Below are positions 37,509 through 47,763 of a DNA stretch of 64,000 nt, piece after piece. This DNA is from Vermamoeba vermiformis. Lineage: Eukaryota; Tubulinea; Echinamoebida. Under the pieces are notes generated by a model. The model had not been told where the DNA came from, did no database searches, and saw nothing but the letters and a program-made list of their open reading frames with translations. Each line of letters starts with the position of its first letter. Positions within the stretch are counted from its first letter, which is position 1. The DNA is taken from NCBI GenBank assembly GCA_045837725.1, contig JBEWZL010000146.1:1-64000 (forward strand), written 5' to 3'. The position numbers and the translations under genes were made by a program.

Positions 37509-40282
37509 TCAGCACTTGCTCAACTCTTCAAACAGTTTCTTAATCATAGTGATGTGTTCGGTAGGGATCAGTCCTATGCGCGTCAAAGCACCAATCAGCT
37601 CGTCAAGTCGTGTCTGGACTTGATCATCTTCATCACGTGACTGCACTGCTGACTCTTGTTGCCGTTGTTGTTGTTTGCTCGTCCAAGTGCGAGCAATCAC
37701 TGCTTCGATCATACGACACAGTGGACTGATGATCAGTTGTGCTGCTGCCACTGCAATGATAGGCCATGCTTGTGGGTGTGCGTGACTCACTGACACGTGT
37801 TCGAGCGATGTATATCCTAACTTTTGATAGAGATGATACATAGTCTGTTCATATTCGTAGACACCCTTGAAGTTTGAATAAATTCTGTAGTTCGGATCTC
37901 CCAAATCTCGTGGCCAAAATGACTTGAGCAGCGGCATGACAATCAAATTGATTACTGTGCGCGTGAATATTACTACTGCTGTTAGTCCAGATCTCTTTTT
38001 TGGTCTAAATTTGACAAGTTTAGGGGTTTCTATCACGTGCCGAGTCCAGTACTGTTTGTAATAGGTTTCATTTTCTTCACCAATGTTGGGATAGTGCGAT
38101 CTGACTGGTGCATGGGCCCACTGCTCGTTGACGACGGTCTTGGGCGTCACCACTTGTTTCAGTGAAATGAAGTCAGGCACGACAACAGCGTTGCCGCACT
38201 GTTTCACACGTTCGCACCACTCGTAAAGCATTTCCGCGAATTCTTCTGCGCGTTCAGGATTGGGATTGCACTTTTGAGCGATGGATTTAGCTTCAGCGGC
38301 GATTTTGTCGTTGAATTCTGTTCGAACAACAGACGTCACCTTGTCCTTCAAGTTCTCCATCATATCTCGAATAGTACTTCTGTAATTGGACGGCCACAAA
38401 TGATAGTTGCTGGTCTCTTGCGCTGTCAATAATATTTCCACTAGAGGCTTCAGCTTGGTTTGGAATTCAGCGACAGATTTTGTCGTGAACCAATCAAACA
38501 CGTAGTGCACGAAATTCCAGTGCCCATCTTTCGTCGAGTCCTGCGAGTTGTAGTGATAGAGCATAATGGCGTTGATCGTGCCATCACGTAGCAACTCGAA
38601 CCCTAAGCTGTAGGTGTGGCTGCCAATGGTTCCAAACCACGTGTAATGGATCGAGGGGTTGCTGATGCCAAGGGCCTCTTCACTGCACTCGTTAGGCTCA
38701 AAGGTCGCACTCGCACAGCCAATCAGCTGCGGGTACAGCTGATACACTGGCTCCACGAGTCGTCGTGCAAGTGGATTTCTGTCACGTGGGAAGTCACGTG
38801 GATTTTGGGAGTGTGCCGTGAAAGTGTATTTGAGGATCAATTGCCACGGGTCCTTTGGCCAGACCTCGCTCGCACTGGTCTTGTTCAACAGTGCCCAGCC
38901 TTCCATCACATTGATCAGTTCCAATGTCTCGGCTGTCACGCAGCTGAAGTGCTTCAAATAGTACTCCTTCCACACCTTCCAGCGCCGTGTCAATTCCAGC
39001 GTCACTTTGCTGCACGCCATGAATCGAGTGATGTCCCTGATGTTCAAGTGGTCGTACAGAATGTGCTTGGTGAGCTCCGTGGGCAATGTGTTCCAGAAGT
39101 TGTTCAGCGCCGTGCCTGGAAGTGTCAAGGGCTCATCGTCAGTGCTCGTGGTGCGAGGTAGAGCTGTGTCTGGTCCTCTTCTATAGTCTTGCAGAGGCTT
39201 GATCAATTTTCCCTCCAAATACTCCAGGTGATCTGCGTCCACTGCACGCGAACGTTGTTATGATAGAGCTCTTTTTAAATAATGATAATAACGATACTTG
39301 CATTCAGCTAAAAATGAACTGTATTGTAGGCGTGGAATTCAAGTACTCAACGAGTGGTGCTAAATGAACTGCATCTAACAGGAACAGATCTGAATACCCA
39401 AAATTAGAAATAGTATATGGCATAATACTATGTGACAATGATTATATTCAAGTGCTCGTACCGCCCAAATGCAGCTTTACAAGATTAGGACAGGTCTTTA
39501 GTGTTGCTAAGAAATCAGTCAACTGATCCGCGGTCCAGGAGGCACGAGGCAAGAACAATGTTTGTATTAGTCTTGTTGTTCTTGACGAATGCAATGAGTG
39601 CTCTAAATGATGCATCGTTCCATTCATTATCGTCTGATAAAAATGTTAGTAAACAAAAGTACCAAAATTAATCGGTGGATCTGCTTACGTAAATTAAAGT
39701 TTATGAGGTGTTGTTTACTCGCTAGAGCATATAGTACTTGGGCTGTTTCTTCGGCTTCACGAAGACCTGATCCAAGCAAATTAAATTCGAATGAGAAAGA
39801 AAGGGGAATCTTAATTACCGTGTATTTCCAATATTTTTAGCGATGTATTAAATCTTAGGGCGTCAATAAACTCTTCTTTACATTCTAAATGGAATTACTA
39901 TTAGTGTATATTTTGACGTATACACGCGGTCACATCCATGCTTCACGCCGTATAATTTGGCCACAGAAGCCACAAAAAAAATTTGACGTAATACACAGCC
40001 TGACGAAGTATTGTACATTAACATTACAATATAATTTAATTGTAAACGCCTACATTACCTGCTGAATACAAAAATTTTAATTTTTCGACCGTTGTACTTT
40101 CTTTCAACGCTTTACATGTTGCTTTGTATTGCGCAGCAGTCTTCGGATATTCTGCGATAAGAATAAATAAAATAATTATAAGGCACTTTGACAAACAACT
40201 GACCTCCCATAAAAAGCTTCCATGATCGCTGCGTAGTTTTGAGATAATCCAACAACTTATCGTAATTTAAACTAGCTTGCAT
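37509..40282 (-). CDS. LRR / F-box-like / transmembrane protein, paralogue 1
   Basis: The start at 40282 is inferred from the second paralogue: MQASLNYDKLLDYLKTTQRS matches the paralogue's FDKYLEYCVVTQQVW. Small exons between 39.3 and 40.3 kb encode LRR-like segments (DAVHLAPLVEYLNSTPTIQF); their splicing is not fully resolved. The long 3' exon (37509 to about 39241) carries an F-box-like segment (FWNTLPTELTKHILYDHLNI), a long uncharacterised domain, and a hydrophobic helix (AWPIIAVAAAQLIISPL) that may anchor the protein to membrane. It ends in an acidic/Gln-rich coil. The order LRR-then-F-box is unusual. The 3' part is nearly identical in DNA to the second paralogue. A role as a ubiquitin-ligase adaptor is inferred. 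Confidence 0.6.
37571..37805 (-). repeat. Near-identical paralogous segment, copy A
   Basis: This 235 bp coding segment is almost identical in sequence to 41076-41313, while flanking parts of the two genes are clearly diverged. It covers the hydrophobic helix and the polyglutamine stretch of paralogue 1. A GTT/CAG-type triplet run differs in length between copies. This pattern suggests recent gene conversion. Confidence 0.8.
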
Positions 40283-40395
40283 ATTGTGGTAGAGGTTAAG
40301 TCACACTTACAAAAATTCTTTCGTGTGTCAGCAAGTCATTGGTGTTCTTGTTTGGGTGGAAATTAATTTCAATACAATTCAACGATATCGGCAAC

Positions 40396-40869
40396 ATGAG
40401 TACCAACAACTTGAAAGCAAAATTTGAACAAGAAATTAAGAACGGTAAGCGAGCGAAATAGTCGCAACACATCGATATCGCGCAGATGTGCTAATGAAAT
40501 CTTCCTTAGCTACTCCTCCTCCTGCTCCTAAAAAAGAGCGCGTATGGACACCCATAGGTAAGTGTTGTATGCTATTTATTACAGCGGTCAAACGAATTAT
40601 TTGAATTACTGAAGATTTTTTGGTAATTATTTTTTTTGAAATTTACTCGAGAGAATCTTGTAATGATATTCAACTGAATTATTAATTTTAATGTATTTAG
40701 ATAATGCTGATAACACCAAATACCACTCACAAACCAAAGTGAAGAAGACTGTCCCCAAGCCCGATGGTAAATATTGACTAGGACTACAGTTCATCGATAA
40801 TTATTTCGTCTTTATTAATCACTCTTAGGTCCTCCACCACCAAAGAAGAGCATCACTGATCTTCCTTAA
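40396..40869 (+). CDS. Tiny proline/lysine-rich protein (67 residues)
   Basis: Four short exons join in phase and give 67 residues. The protein starts MSTNNLKAKFEQEIKN, contains ATPPPAPKKERVWTPI and DGPPPPKKSITDLP, and has no membrane segment. The PPPP and PPAP runs could bind SH3, WW or profilin domains, and the N-terminal helix resembles short actin-binding motifs, but no family was recognised. It lies divergently from the first F-box paralogue (113 bp between starts) and inside the tandem pair. Clean in-phase splicing (leftover base G at every junction) supports a real gene. Confidence 0.6.
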
Positions 40870-41013
40870 TCAGCCTTGTACATGATATTATAAAATTGCA
40901 GATTGACGCAACTGCTGCAGTTAACAAAGGAGTTACTGGCAGCTTCATCGGACCATTTAGTCTTGAAGAGGTCATGCGAAATAGCCAAACGGTAACCTTG
41001 AAATTGAGGATTA

Positions 41014-43658
41014 TTACATATTGGCGAGTTTGTTAAATAGAGATCTGATCGCAGCCAAATGTTCATTCGACATGAGTCCTATGCGCGTCAAAGCACCAAT
41101 CAGCTCGTCAAGTCGTGTCTGGACTTGATCATCTTCATCACGTGACTGCACTGCTGACTCTTGTTGTTGTTGTTGTTGTTGTTTGTTCGTCCAAGTGCGA
41201 GCAATCACTGCTTCGATCACACGACACAGTGGACTGATGATCAGTTGTGCTGCTGCCACTGCAATGACAGGCCATGCTTGCGGGTGTGCGTGACTCACTG
41301 ACACGTGTTCGAGTGGCACGTATGGCCATCGAGCGAAACAACCGCCTGAGTACCAGGTCTTGAGGTGCGGATACACGCGGTACTCAGGATCCTTCGGTGA
41401 CAAGCGCCAGAATGCTTTCAACACGGGCATCATAATGTAGTTCAACCAGACACGAATGAACTTCTGCAGTGATGCAGCACTTGAGACTTTCTTCTCTCGC
41501 CAATGTCCCTTGAGATGGTACACCGATCTTCTGCTGTTTGGGCTCATCGTCTTCGTGCACCCACTTCGACTTGTTGAAGTTGTACCACCGCTCTCCAATG
41601 CAGTACTTCTTGTTCAACTCCGCGCGACTGATCGTCTTTTGTTTGAGTGCAATGTAATCAGGCGCTGGTGCCTCAGGAGCGTCCTTGACTTGTTGAGCCA
41701 AGCTGTCTATCAACTTGGTGAATGCCACGCAGGTAGAGAACGTCACGTGACACATGTCAAGGATCTGTTTTCCGAGTGTCTCGATGCTGGTAGCGAGCTG
41801 ATCTTTCTTGGCCGACAGAATTCGATCAATGTTGGCATATATTTCGCCGTTAACATAGCGCGTGTACCAGTAACATCCGTTAGAAAATTCTTGTCCACAC
41901 AAAAGTACTTCAATGAGCGGGGCAATCTTTTCTTCCAGCTCTTCTCCGCTGCTAGCAGTGGTCCATTCGTAGATGTATTTGATGTGTTGAAATCTGTCAT
42001 TCTCAGCTGCCAAGTACGAGTCGTTGCCGAGGAGCGCAATGCCGTTGATTCGTCCTGAAGGCATTAATTCAAAGCCTAAGTGGTACCAGGTGCGGTTCGG
42101 TGCAGCACCATAGAGCCACACAAAGCACAGTGCTGGGTGACCATAGCCGGAGATTTCATGGCGATTTCTGTGGCCAATGTGCTCAGAGAGCTCACTAACG
42201 AGTTGAGGATACTTTTTGAGCACTGGCCCTGCAATGCGTTGATAGAGCTCGCGACGGTTGACGGGGAAGTCTTTCGGCATAGGACGCTTCAGCACCAACG
42301 AGCGAATGATTTCCCGCCAAATGTCAAAGTCCTTGAACTGCTTCAAGTCTGTCAAGGGCAGCCATTGTTCGCCAACGACCAAATTAATCGTGTCGAGGCA
42401 CTCGTTGGGCACGCAGCTGAAGTACCTCAAATAATACTCCTTCCAAAAGCTCCATTGCTTCGTCAAGGCCATAGTCACCTTGCTGCTCCTTAAGAATGCC
42501 ATTAAGGGACCAATATTGAGCTGATACAAGATCTTCTTGATCATGTCGCGCGGCAATATTTCCCAGAACTGCAGTGGTGAGTTCGGTTCCAAATACAATG
42601 GCTGTGGCTCCACGAGTACGACTCTCGGTCCCCAGTCATATCTCTCGCTAACTGTCCACTCGTGCATTAATACGCGCATTTGAATAGGACCTGTTACGTA
42701 CATTGTGTATTCGATTGTGGACTCACGTGCTGGCTGACTTCACTATCGGCACCTAGAAGTGATTTTTTAGTGGATGATAATAGGCTGTATACTAGTAGGA
42801 CTATATTACCATAACATTCGAACAAAATGTGCTGTGGTCTGTTGTTGATCCACTCTGCCACCTTCAAGACCGTTTCATCACTCATATTCTCAGCCTCTGA
42901 ATATAATTTAATACTAATACGATATATAAACTAAGTGGCCTAATTATTACCTCCCAAATCGGTGCGCACCAACAGCTCATTGTGTTTCGCGATCACATCC
43001 AGCACTTGCAAATACTGCTCGTCGGTAAATGTGGCACCAGGTAGCTGGAGCTTCACTAATTTTGACGATTTTTCTAAGAATCGAAGAAACGCAGAATATA
43101 TCTGCTCGTCCCAGACAAAGTCGTACATGAACACTTCTCGAAGTTGATTTTTTTCGCCGAGCAGATCCAGCAGCGCACACATTTGTTCATTCATAACATC
43201 TGCATTACCATTAGTTACGCCCGTATTAATATGTAGGTTATACTTGCCTGAGTCGACGTACAGAGTCAATTTTAACAACGATGTGTTCTGCCGCAGCGCA
43301 TCTATGAACAGTCGAGCATCTGCTGCGCTGGGCACTAATAAATTTCGTGTTAATATAATTCGTCGGCCTGTTAGAGCGAATAACTTACAACGCTCAAGGC
43401 GGATGGACAGCTCTTCTACAAATTTATTTTCAGCGAGCGCTTTAAAAACTTTGCGATAATCTTCTCCATTCATAACCACATCTGACTTACGTTAGAGATA
43501 TTATGGAAACGAATTAAACCATGTTTAATTTACTTTATTTGGTCTTGGTGTAACTGCCTACCTTTAAAGCGCCAAACTTGCTGCGTTACGACACAATATT
43601 CTAAATATTTGTCAAAATTGAGTAATATGTTAGGATAGTCATTATTATTTGGGTCCAT
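41014..43658 (-). CDS. LRR / F-box-like / transmembrane protein, paralogue 2 (frame break)
   Basis: ATG 43658 starts exons encoding MDPNNNDYPN, then LRR-like repeats (DARLFIDALRQNTSLLKLTL, LLDLLGEKNQLREVFM). A short exon follows (MSDETVLKVAEWINNRP), then the long exon from about 42.7 kb with the F-box-like segment FWEILPRDMIKKILYQLNI. Near 41490-41540 the frame must change by +1 to reach the C-terminal part (KKVSSAASLQKFIRVW, AWPVIAVAAAQLIISPL). A 28 bp GT...AG intron (about 41503-41530) could also restore it, but that is far shorter than any other intron here. The protein ends in an acidic/Gln-rich coil. Function is inferred as for paralogue 1. Confidence 0.6.
41076..41313 (-). repeat. Near-identical paralogous segment, copy B
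   Basis: This is the partner of 37571-37805, with a longer GTT triplet run (more glutamines). The two copies lie 3.3 kb apart in the same orientation. Confidence 0.8.
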
Positions 43659-43820
43659 TTGTGTTCGTTTTAACGTTGTCAATACAAATTCTAAATTATC
43701 AATCAATATATCTAAGGAACACAATAGCAGCTACTTTATATTCTAAATATATACGTCGCTTCTCTACTCAGCATTAGATAGCTGTCCTAGATCTTTGTTG
43801 GTGGGAACAGATCTAGTATA

Positions 43821-44272
43821 TTATTCTTCATCATCCTCAGCAGCTTTCTTCTTGGATCCCAACACGGTAATATTAATTCCTACTTGACATTTAACCTCCT
43901 TTCCATCAATATCAAACGATTGTTTGCCTAGGAACACAATATTAAATTGGGTCATTTTTTAATTTAATTTGATCTAAGTTACCGTTCGTGTTCCAGCCAT
44001 ATGAACCAGTATTAAATGCTTTAGCAGTGGCCTTGTATTTTTTACCGTCGATTATTATTTCAATCTCTTTTGCTCCAGCTAAAAAATCTTCTTTCGAGAT
44101 GATCTCCTCCGTTGCTTTCTTTAATATGACATTGAATTCATTAGAACATTTTTATTTGCATTGTAAGATGCATATAAAATCCTACCTTATCTTCTTTATC
44201 AGCTTTGGAATTTTTAGCTTTTTTTGCAGCTCGAGGCGAGTTGTCCTCAGTTTGCTTTCTTTTGCTAGACAT
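43821..44272 (-). CDS. Small protein with basic N-terminus, unrecognised family
   Basis: ATG 44272 and three exons give about 110 residues. The N-terminus is basic (MSSKRKQTEDNSPRAAKKAK), as in a nuclear localisation signal. The rest is a compact beta-rich domain (EDFLAGAKEIEIIIDGKKY, AFNTGSYGWN, FNIVFLGKQSFDIDGKEV) with an acidic tail (AAEDDEE). It looks like a conserved small nuclear protein, but no family name can be given. Splicing signals (TTTTTAATTTAATTTG and similar) are weak, so exon ends are approximate. Confidence 0.5.
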
Positions 44273-44847
44273 GACGAGCTGTGCTAACTAGTCAATTTAA
44301 TTGTATTAATTAATGATTACAGTAGATTTTGTGCCCTTTCAAGCCATTTGACGTGCTTGTCAATTTGTGAACTGAGCGCGAGATCAGATCCGAAGTTTCA
44401 CTGAAATCAAACTCATTTATGGATAGTTTAATAATGCTCCCATAATTGCACCGATAATCTTCATGCACCACTATATAATTTCTTCATTTCCAATAGTTTG
44501 ATTTGAGGGCCGGTCCCTCGAAATAAACATTGTAAGTGTCAGCTCCATCTTCAACTAAGCAATTGGTGAAGAGATGTAGTTTTCATAGACAGGTTAATTT
44601 CGTGGACACCTTACTACACACTGCCTATACTATAGGTATGGAGGTTTGCGGGCCCCAATTTTTTTTTTGGATTTGTAATGTTGTCTCAGTCAGTCGGTCA
44701 GACCCGACCTTCATTTCCTAAACAATTTACGTTATGTATTCCCAACGAACCTAAACAAAATCCTGCTGCATATCCAGATCCTTTCGTAGCAGAGCAAGTT
44801 TGGTGTCAACCTTTTTTTTATCTTGTTCAGCAATACACAACGCAACA
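44273..44847. other. Divergent intergenic region (575 bp)
   Basis: It lies between the small basic protein and the HAD gene. It contains a T-run near 44660 and short AT-rich stretches. No coding or RNA feature was established. Confidence 0.4.
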
Positions 44848-45913
44848 ATGAGCGCACTCGACTTGACTAAATACAAAGTACTTACTTTTGATTGCTATGG
44901 CACGTTAATCGATTGGGAGACGGGCATTAAAAAGGTATAAATTCATTTGAACACATCCGCGAGTGGATCTTACGATATTTTTCTCAAGATAATTTTTTAA
45001 TTTATTCAAATATCTGATTACTCTTAAATACCAAATTTAATATTGTCGCTCTAAATTAAAAAACTGCTGTCCAATTTTTAAATGATCCTTGTGCAGGCAT
45101 TCATGGATGTCGGTTTTGCTGAATCAGAACTCGAAACTGTGCTGGAAAAATTCGGTCAAGTCGAGACTGTGCATCAACAACAAAAGCCAACGGCCCTCTA
45201 TCAACAGATCTTGGCAGATGTCATTAGAGAGATTGGCATTTTCTTTAATAAGGTTAGAAATGCTGTCAAAAGATCTCATTTAACTAATATATGTATATCC
45301 GTATTAGAATTTGACGGAGGACCAAATTGTTCATTTTTCGAAGGCCATCCGCGATTGGCCTGCTTTTATCGACAGTCCTCAAGCCCTCTCTGATCTGCAA
45401 AAGCACTACAAGCTCGTCGTAGTGTCTAATGTCGATCACGAGTCATTTAGCTACTCGCAGAAGAAGCTGATCCAATTTGACAAACTCGTACTGGCTCAAG
45501 ACGTCGTAAGCAGATCTGCTACCCCGCAGCTTTCTTAGAAAATAATCATTAAATGAATAACCTCTTTAGGGCGCTTGGAAGCCATCCACTAAGAACTTCG
45601 AAGTTGCTCTGGCTGCAATCAAAAAAGACTTCGATGTTGATCCCGCTCAGGTCTTGCACGTCTTCCAATCCTTGTACCACGACTGCTTGCCTGCTAAGAA
45701 GATGGGTTTGAATACTGTTTGGATTAACCGAAGAAAGGGCCAAGAAGGTACAAACATCTGTTAGACGATCTGTTACACAAGAAAAAGTTGAATTATAACC
45801 ATTTAATAGGCAATGGTGCTACACCTCCTCCTCCCGAAGGTTCTGATCCTGATCTTGAATTCGCGTCAATGAAAGAATTCGCTTCTGCTGTTCAATCTGC
45901 ATTTTCCAAATAA
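44848..45913 (+). CDS. HAD-family hydrolase, haloacid dehalogenase type
   Basis: ATG 44848 and about five exons give about 245 residues. HAD motif I is [11 protein letters not shown] with the nucleophilic aspartate, motif II is VVVSNVDHE, and the motif III/IV region contains [12 protein letters not shown] and [18 protein letters not shown]. The layout (cap between motifs I and II) matches type II haloacid dehalogenase-like proteins. The substrate is unknown; dehalogenase activity is not implied by this alone. The C-terminal tail is Pro-rich. Confidence 0.82.
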
Positions 45914-45973
45914 GGAAAGTAATAAATATAGGAGCCCAACACTTCATCGCTATACAAGTTTATTATCGTTACT

Positions 45974-47471
45974 TTACAATGTATTGTATTGAGCCACAAG
46001 TCGCTCAACAGCTTCACGTGCCTCGCTGAACTCGATCTCCTCCATGCCCTCACCAACGTACCAGTGCACGAATGCGCGCTTGGCGTACAAAATGTCAAAC
46101 TTGTGCCCCATGGACTGCAGCATGGATGACACGCTCGTGTGATTGGTCAACATGCACAGCGAGCGATCAGCAACGTTGATTGGTTCGTCATCAAATGTCT
46201 GTGCACTTTTGCGAGCCACGACCCCTTTGAAGCCACGCGGCACACCTTCAACCCAGTTCTTCGTCTTTTTGGTCTTCTTGTCGCCTGGCTGATGTTCGGC
46301 AATTGACTTGCCAATGTCATCGACTGGCACGCCGCCACGATAAATTGACGTGCAGGTGATGTACTTGCCCTTCTCGCGGTCCAATGAGTGCAGTGTGTTG
46401 ACAGGTTGGAATGCAAAGTCAGTCATCTCTGACACCGAGGGAATGGTGGCCCACATGTTGTTGGTGGCGATCAGCGGACTGAGCGACGGTGCCACAAAGT
46501 GTTCCTTGGGATGCAAGACACAGTTCGTGACTAAATGATCGAGACTCCAAGAACTCTCATTGTTTTCAGTGAACCGCATTGCCACTGTCAGCGACGACGC
46601 TACTTGTGCGAGCAGTCTGTTGGCTTGAACATACGAACAATGGGCCTTTTTGCCAGCTGCTTCTGTGTAGGCCTTGTACATGGCCTCGTTGTCGTACATA
46701 ATGCACAGCGAGCCAAACTGCAACAGGGACGGCATGCTCAGCACACTGTTGTACGCCTCAACGACTGTCGTGCTCAACTTGGGTGAGGGCATGAGCGTGT
46801 GATTGATGAACTTGGTCTTCGGGAACTCGTCGCGCAACTTCTGCATGAGTCCTGCTGTGAATCCAGACCCGCAGCCACCACTAATGGCGTGTGTGAAATT
46901 GAAGCCTTGAAGGTTTTCACAGCCCTCTGCGATTGCTTGGATGCGCTCAAAGGCCTTATCAAGCACATCAGTGGCGGCATAATATCGTCCTCGTGCAAAT
47001 AGATTGGATGTGTCGTCTTTGCCTTTGATTAAATTCATCTTGTTGAATGACTTGCCTAATTTGGTGCGTTGAATATCATCTATCACTGTCGCATCCATGT
47101 CAATAAAGACTGCGCGGGGTACGTATCTGGATCCAACAAATAAATATTTAAGTACTGATTTACATTGATTTTAACCTAATGCTTACACTCCACTGTTGGC
47201 TCTAACAAAGGAAACAGATTCATTTTCACCTCCTGCCATGATAAATTGAGATTTTTGACCATCAGCTGTGATCTCGTGCTCCTTAAATAATCTGATGCAT
47301 AATATAGTTAATTACTAAACTTAAATCGTCCATCTGTAAACGGGAATTCAAAAATAAATAAAATTTAATTTTGATAATTTAAATTAATACTTACAGCTCC
47401 CACATTGCGAGCCCCGATTGAACACCAGCCTGGCCAAGATGAATATTTATTATTTCTCTTCTATCTTCCAT
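45974..47471 (-). CDS. Highly divergent alpha-tubulin-like protein
   Basis: ATG 47471 and three or four exons give about 450 residues. The N-terminus has the tubulin opening (REIINIHLGQAGVQSGLAMWE), then VPRAVFIDMDATVIDDI and an alpha-tubulin-type arrangement. The tubulin signature GGGTGSG reads GGCGSGF here. In the T7 loop the position of the alpha-tubulin catalytic glutamate (LTEF in normal alpha-tubulins) is not glutamate by my alignment (SLDHLV). This suggests altered or lost GTP hydrolysis in trans. The C-terminus (EEIEFSEAREAVERLVAQY) ends without the usual acidic tail. A specialised or degenerate tubulin is inferred; it could still polymerise with beta-tubulin. Confidence 0.75.
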
Positions 47472-47763
47472 TTTCTGCGCAGGTACAGATCTTCAAGACT
47501 AATCCGTTGCAAGTCGCCTCTCACAATAAAGAATAGAAATTGTTATCACCACCTGTGAGGTAGTGTTGACTTTTCGTTAGTAATATACCAAATGAAGAAA
47601 ACGTTTTTCTTTTTTTGCTCCTTTTGAAATTTCCCAAACATGTCGAAAAAGCGCGATCTCAAACTAAATTAACTAAATTTTACCGCAAGTGTACTTGAAC
47701 ACACAAGAGATAACATACATTGATTAGAGTGTTCCATATAAGAACCTGGTCGAATATTGTTAG

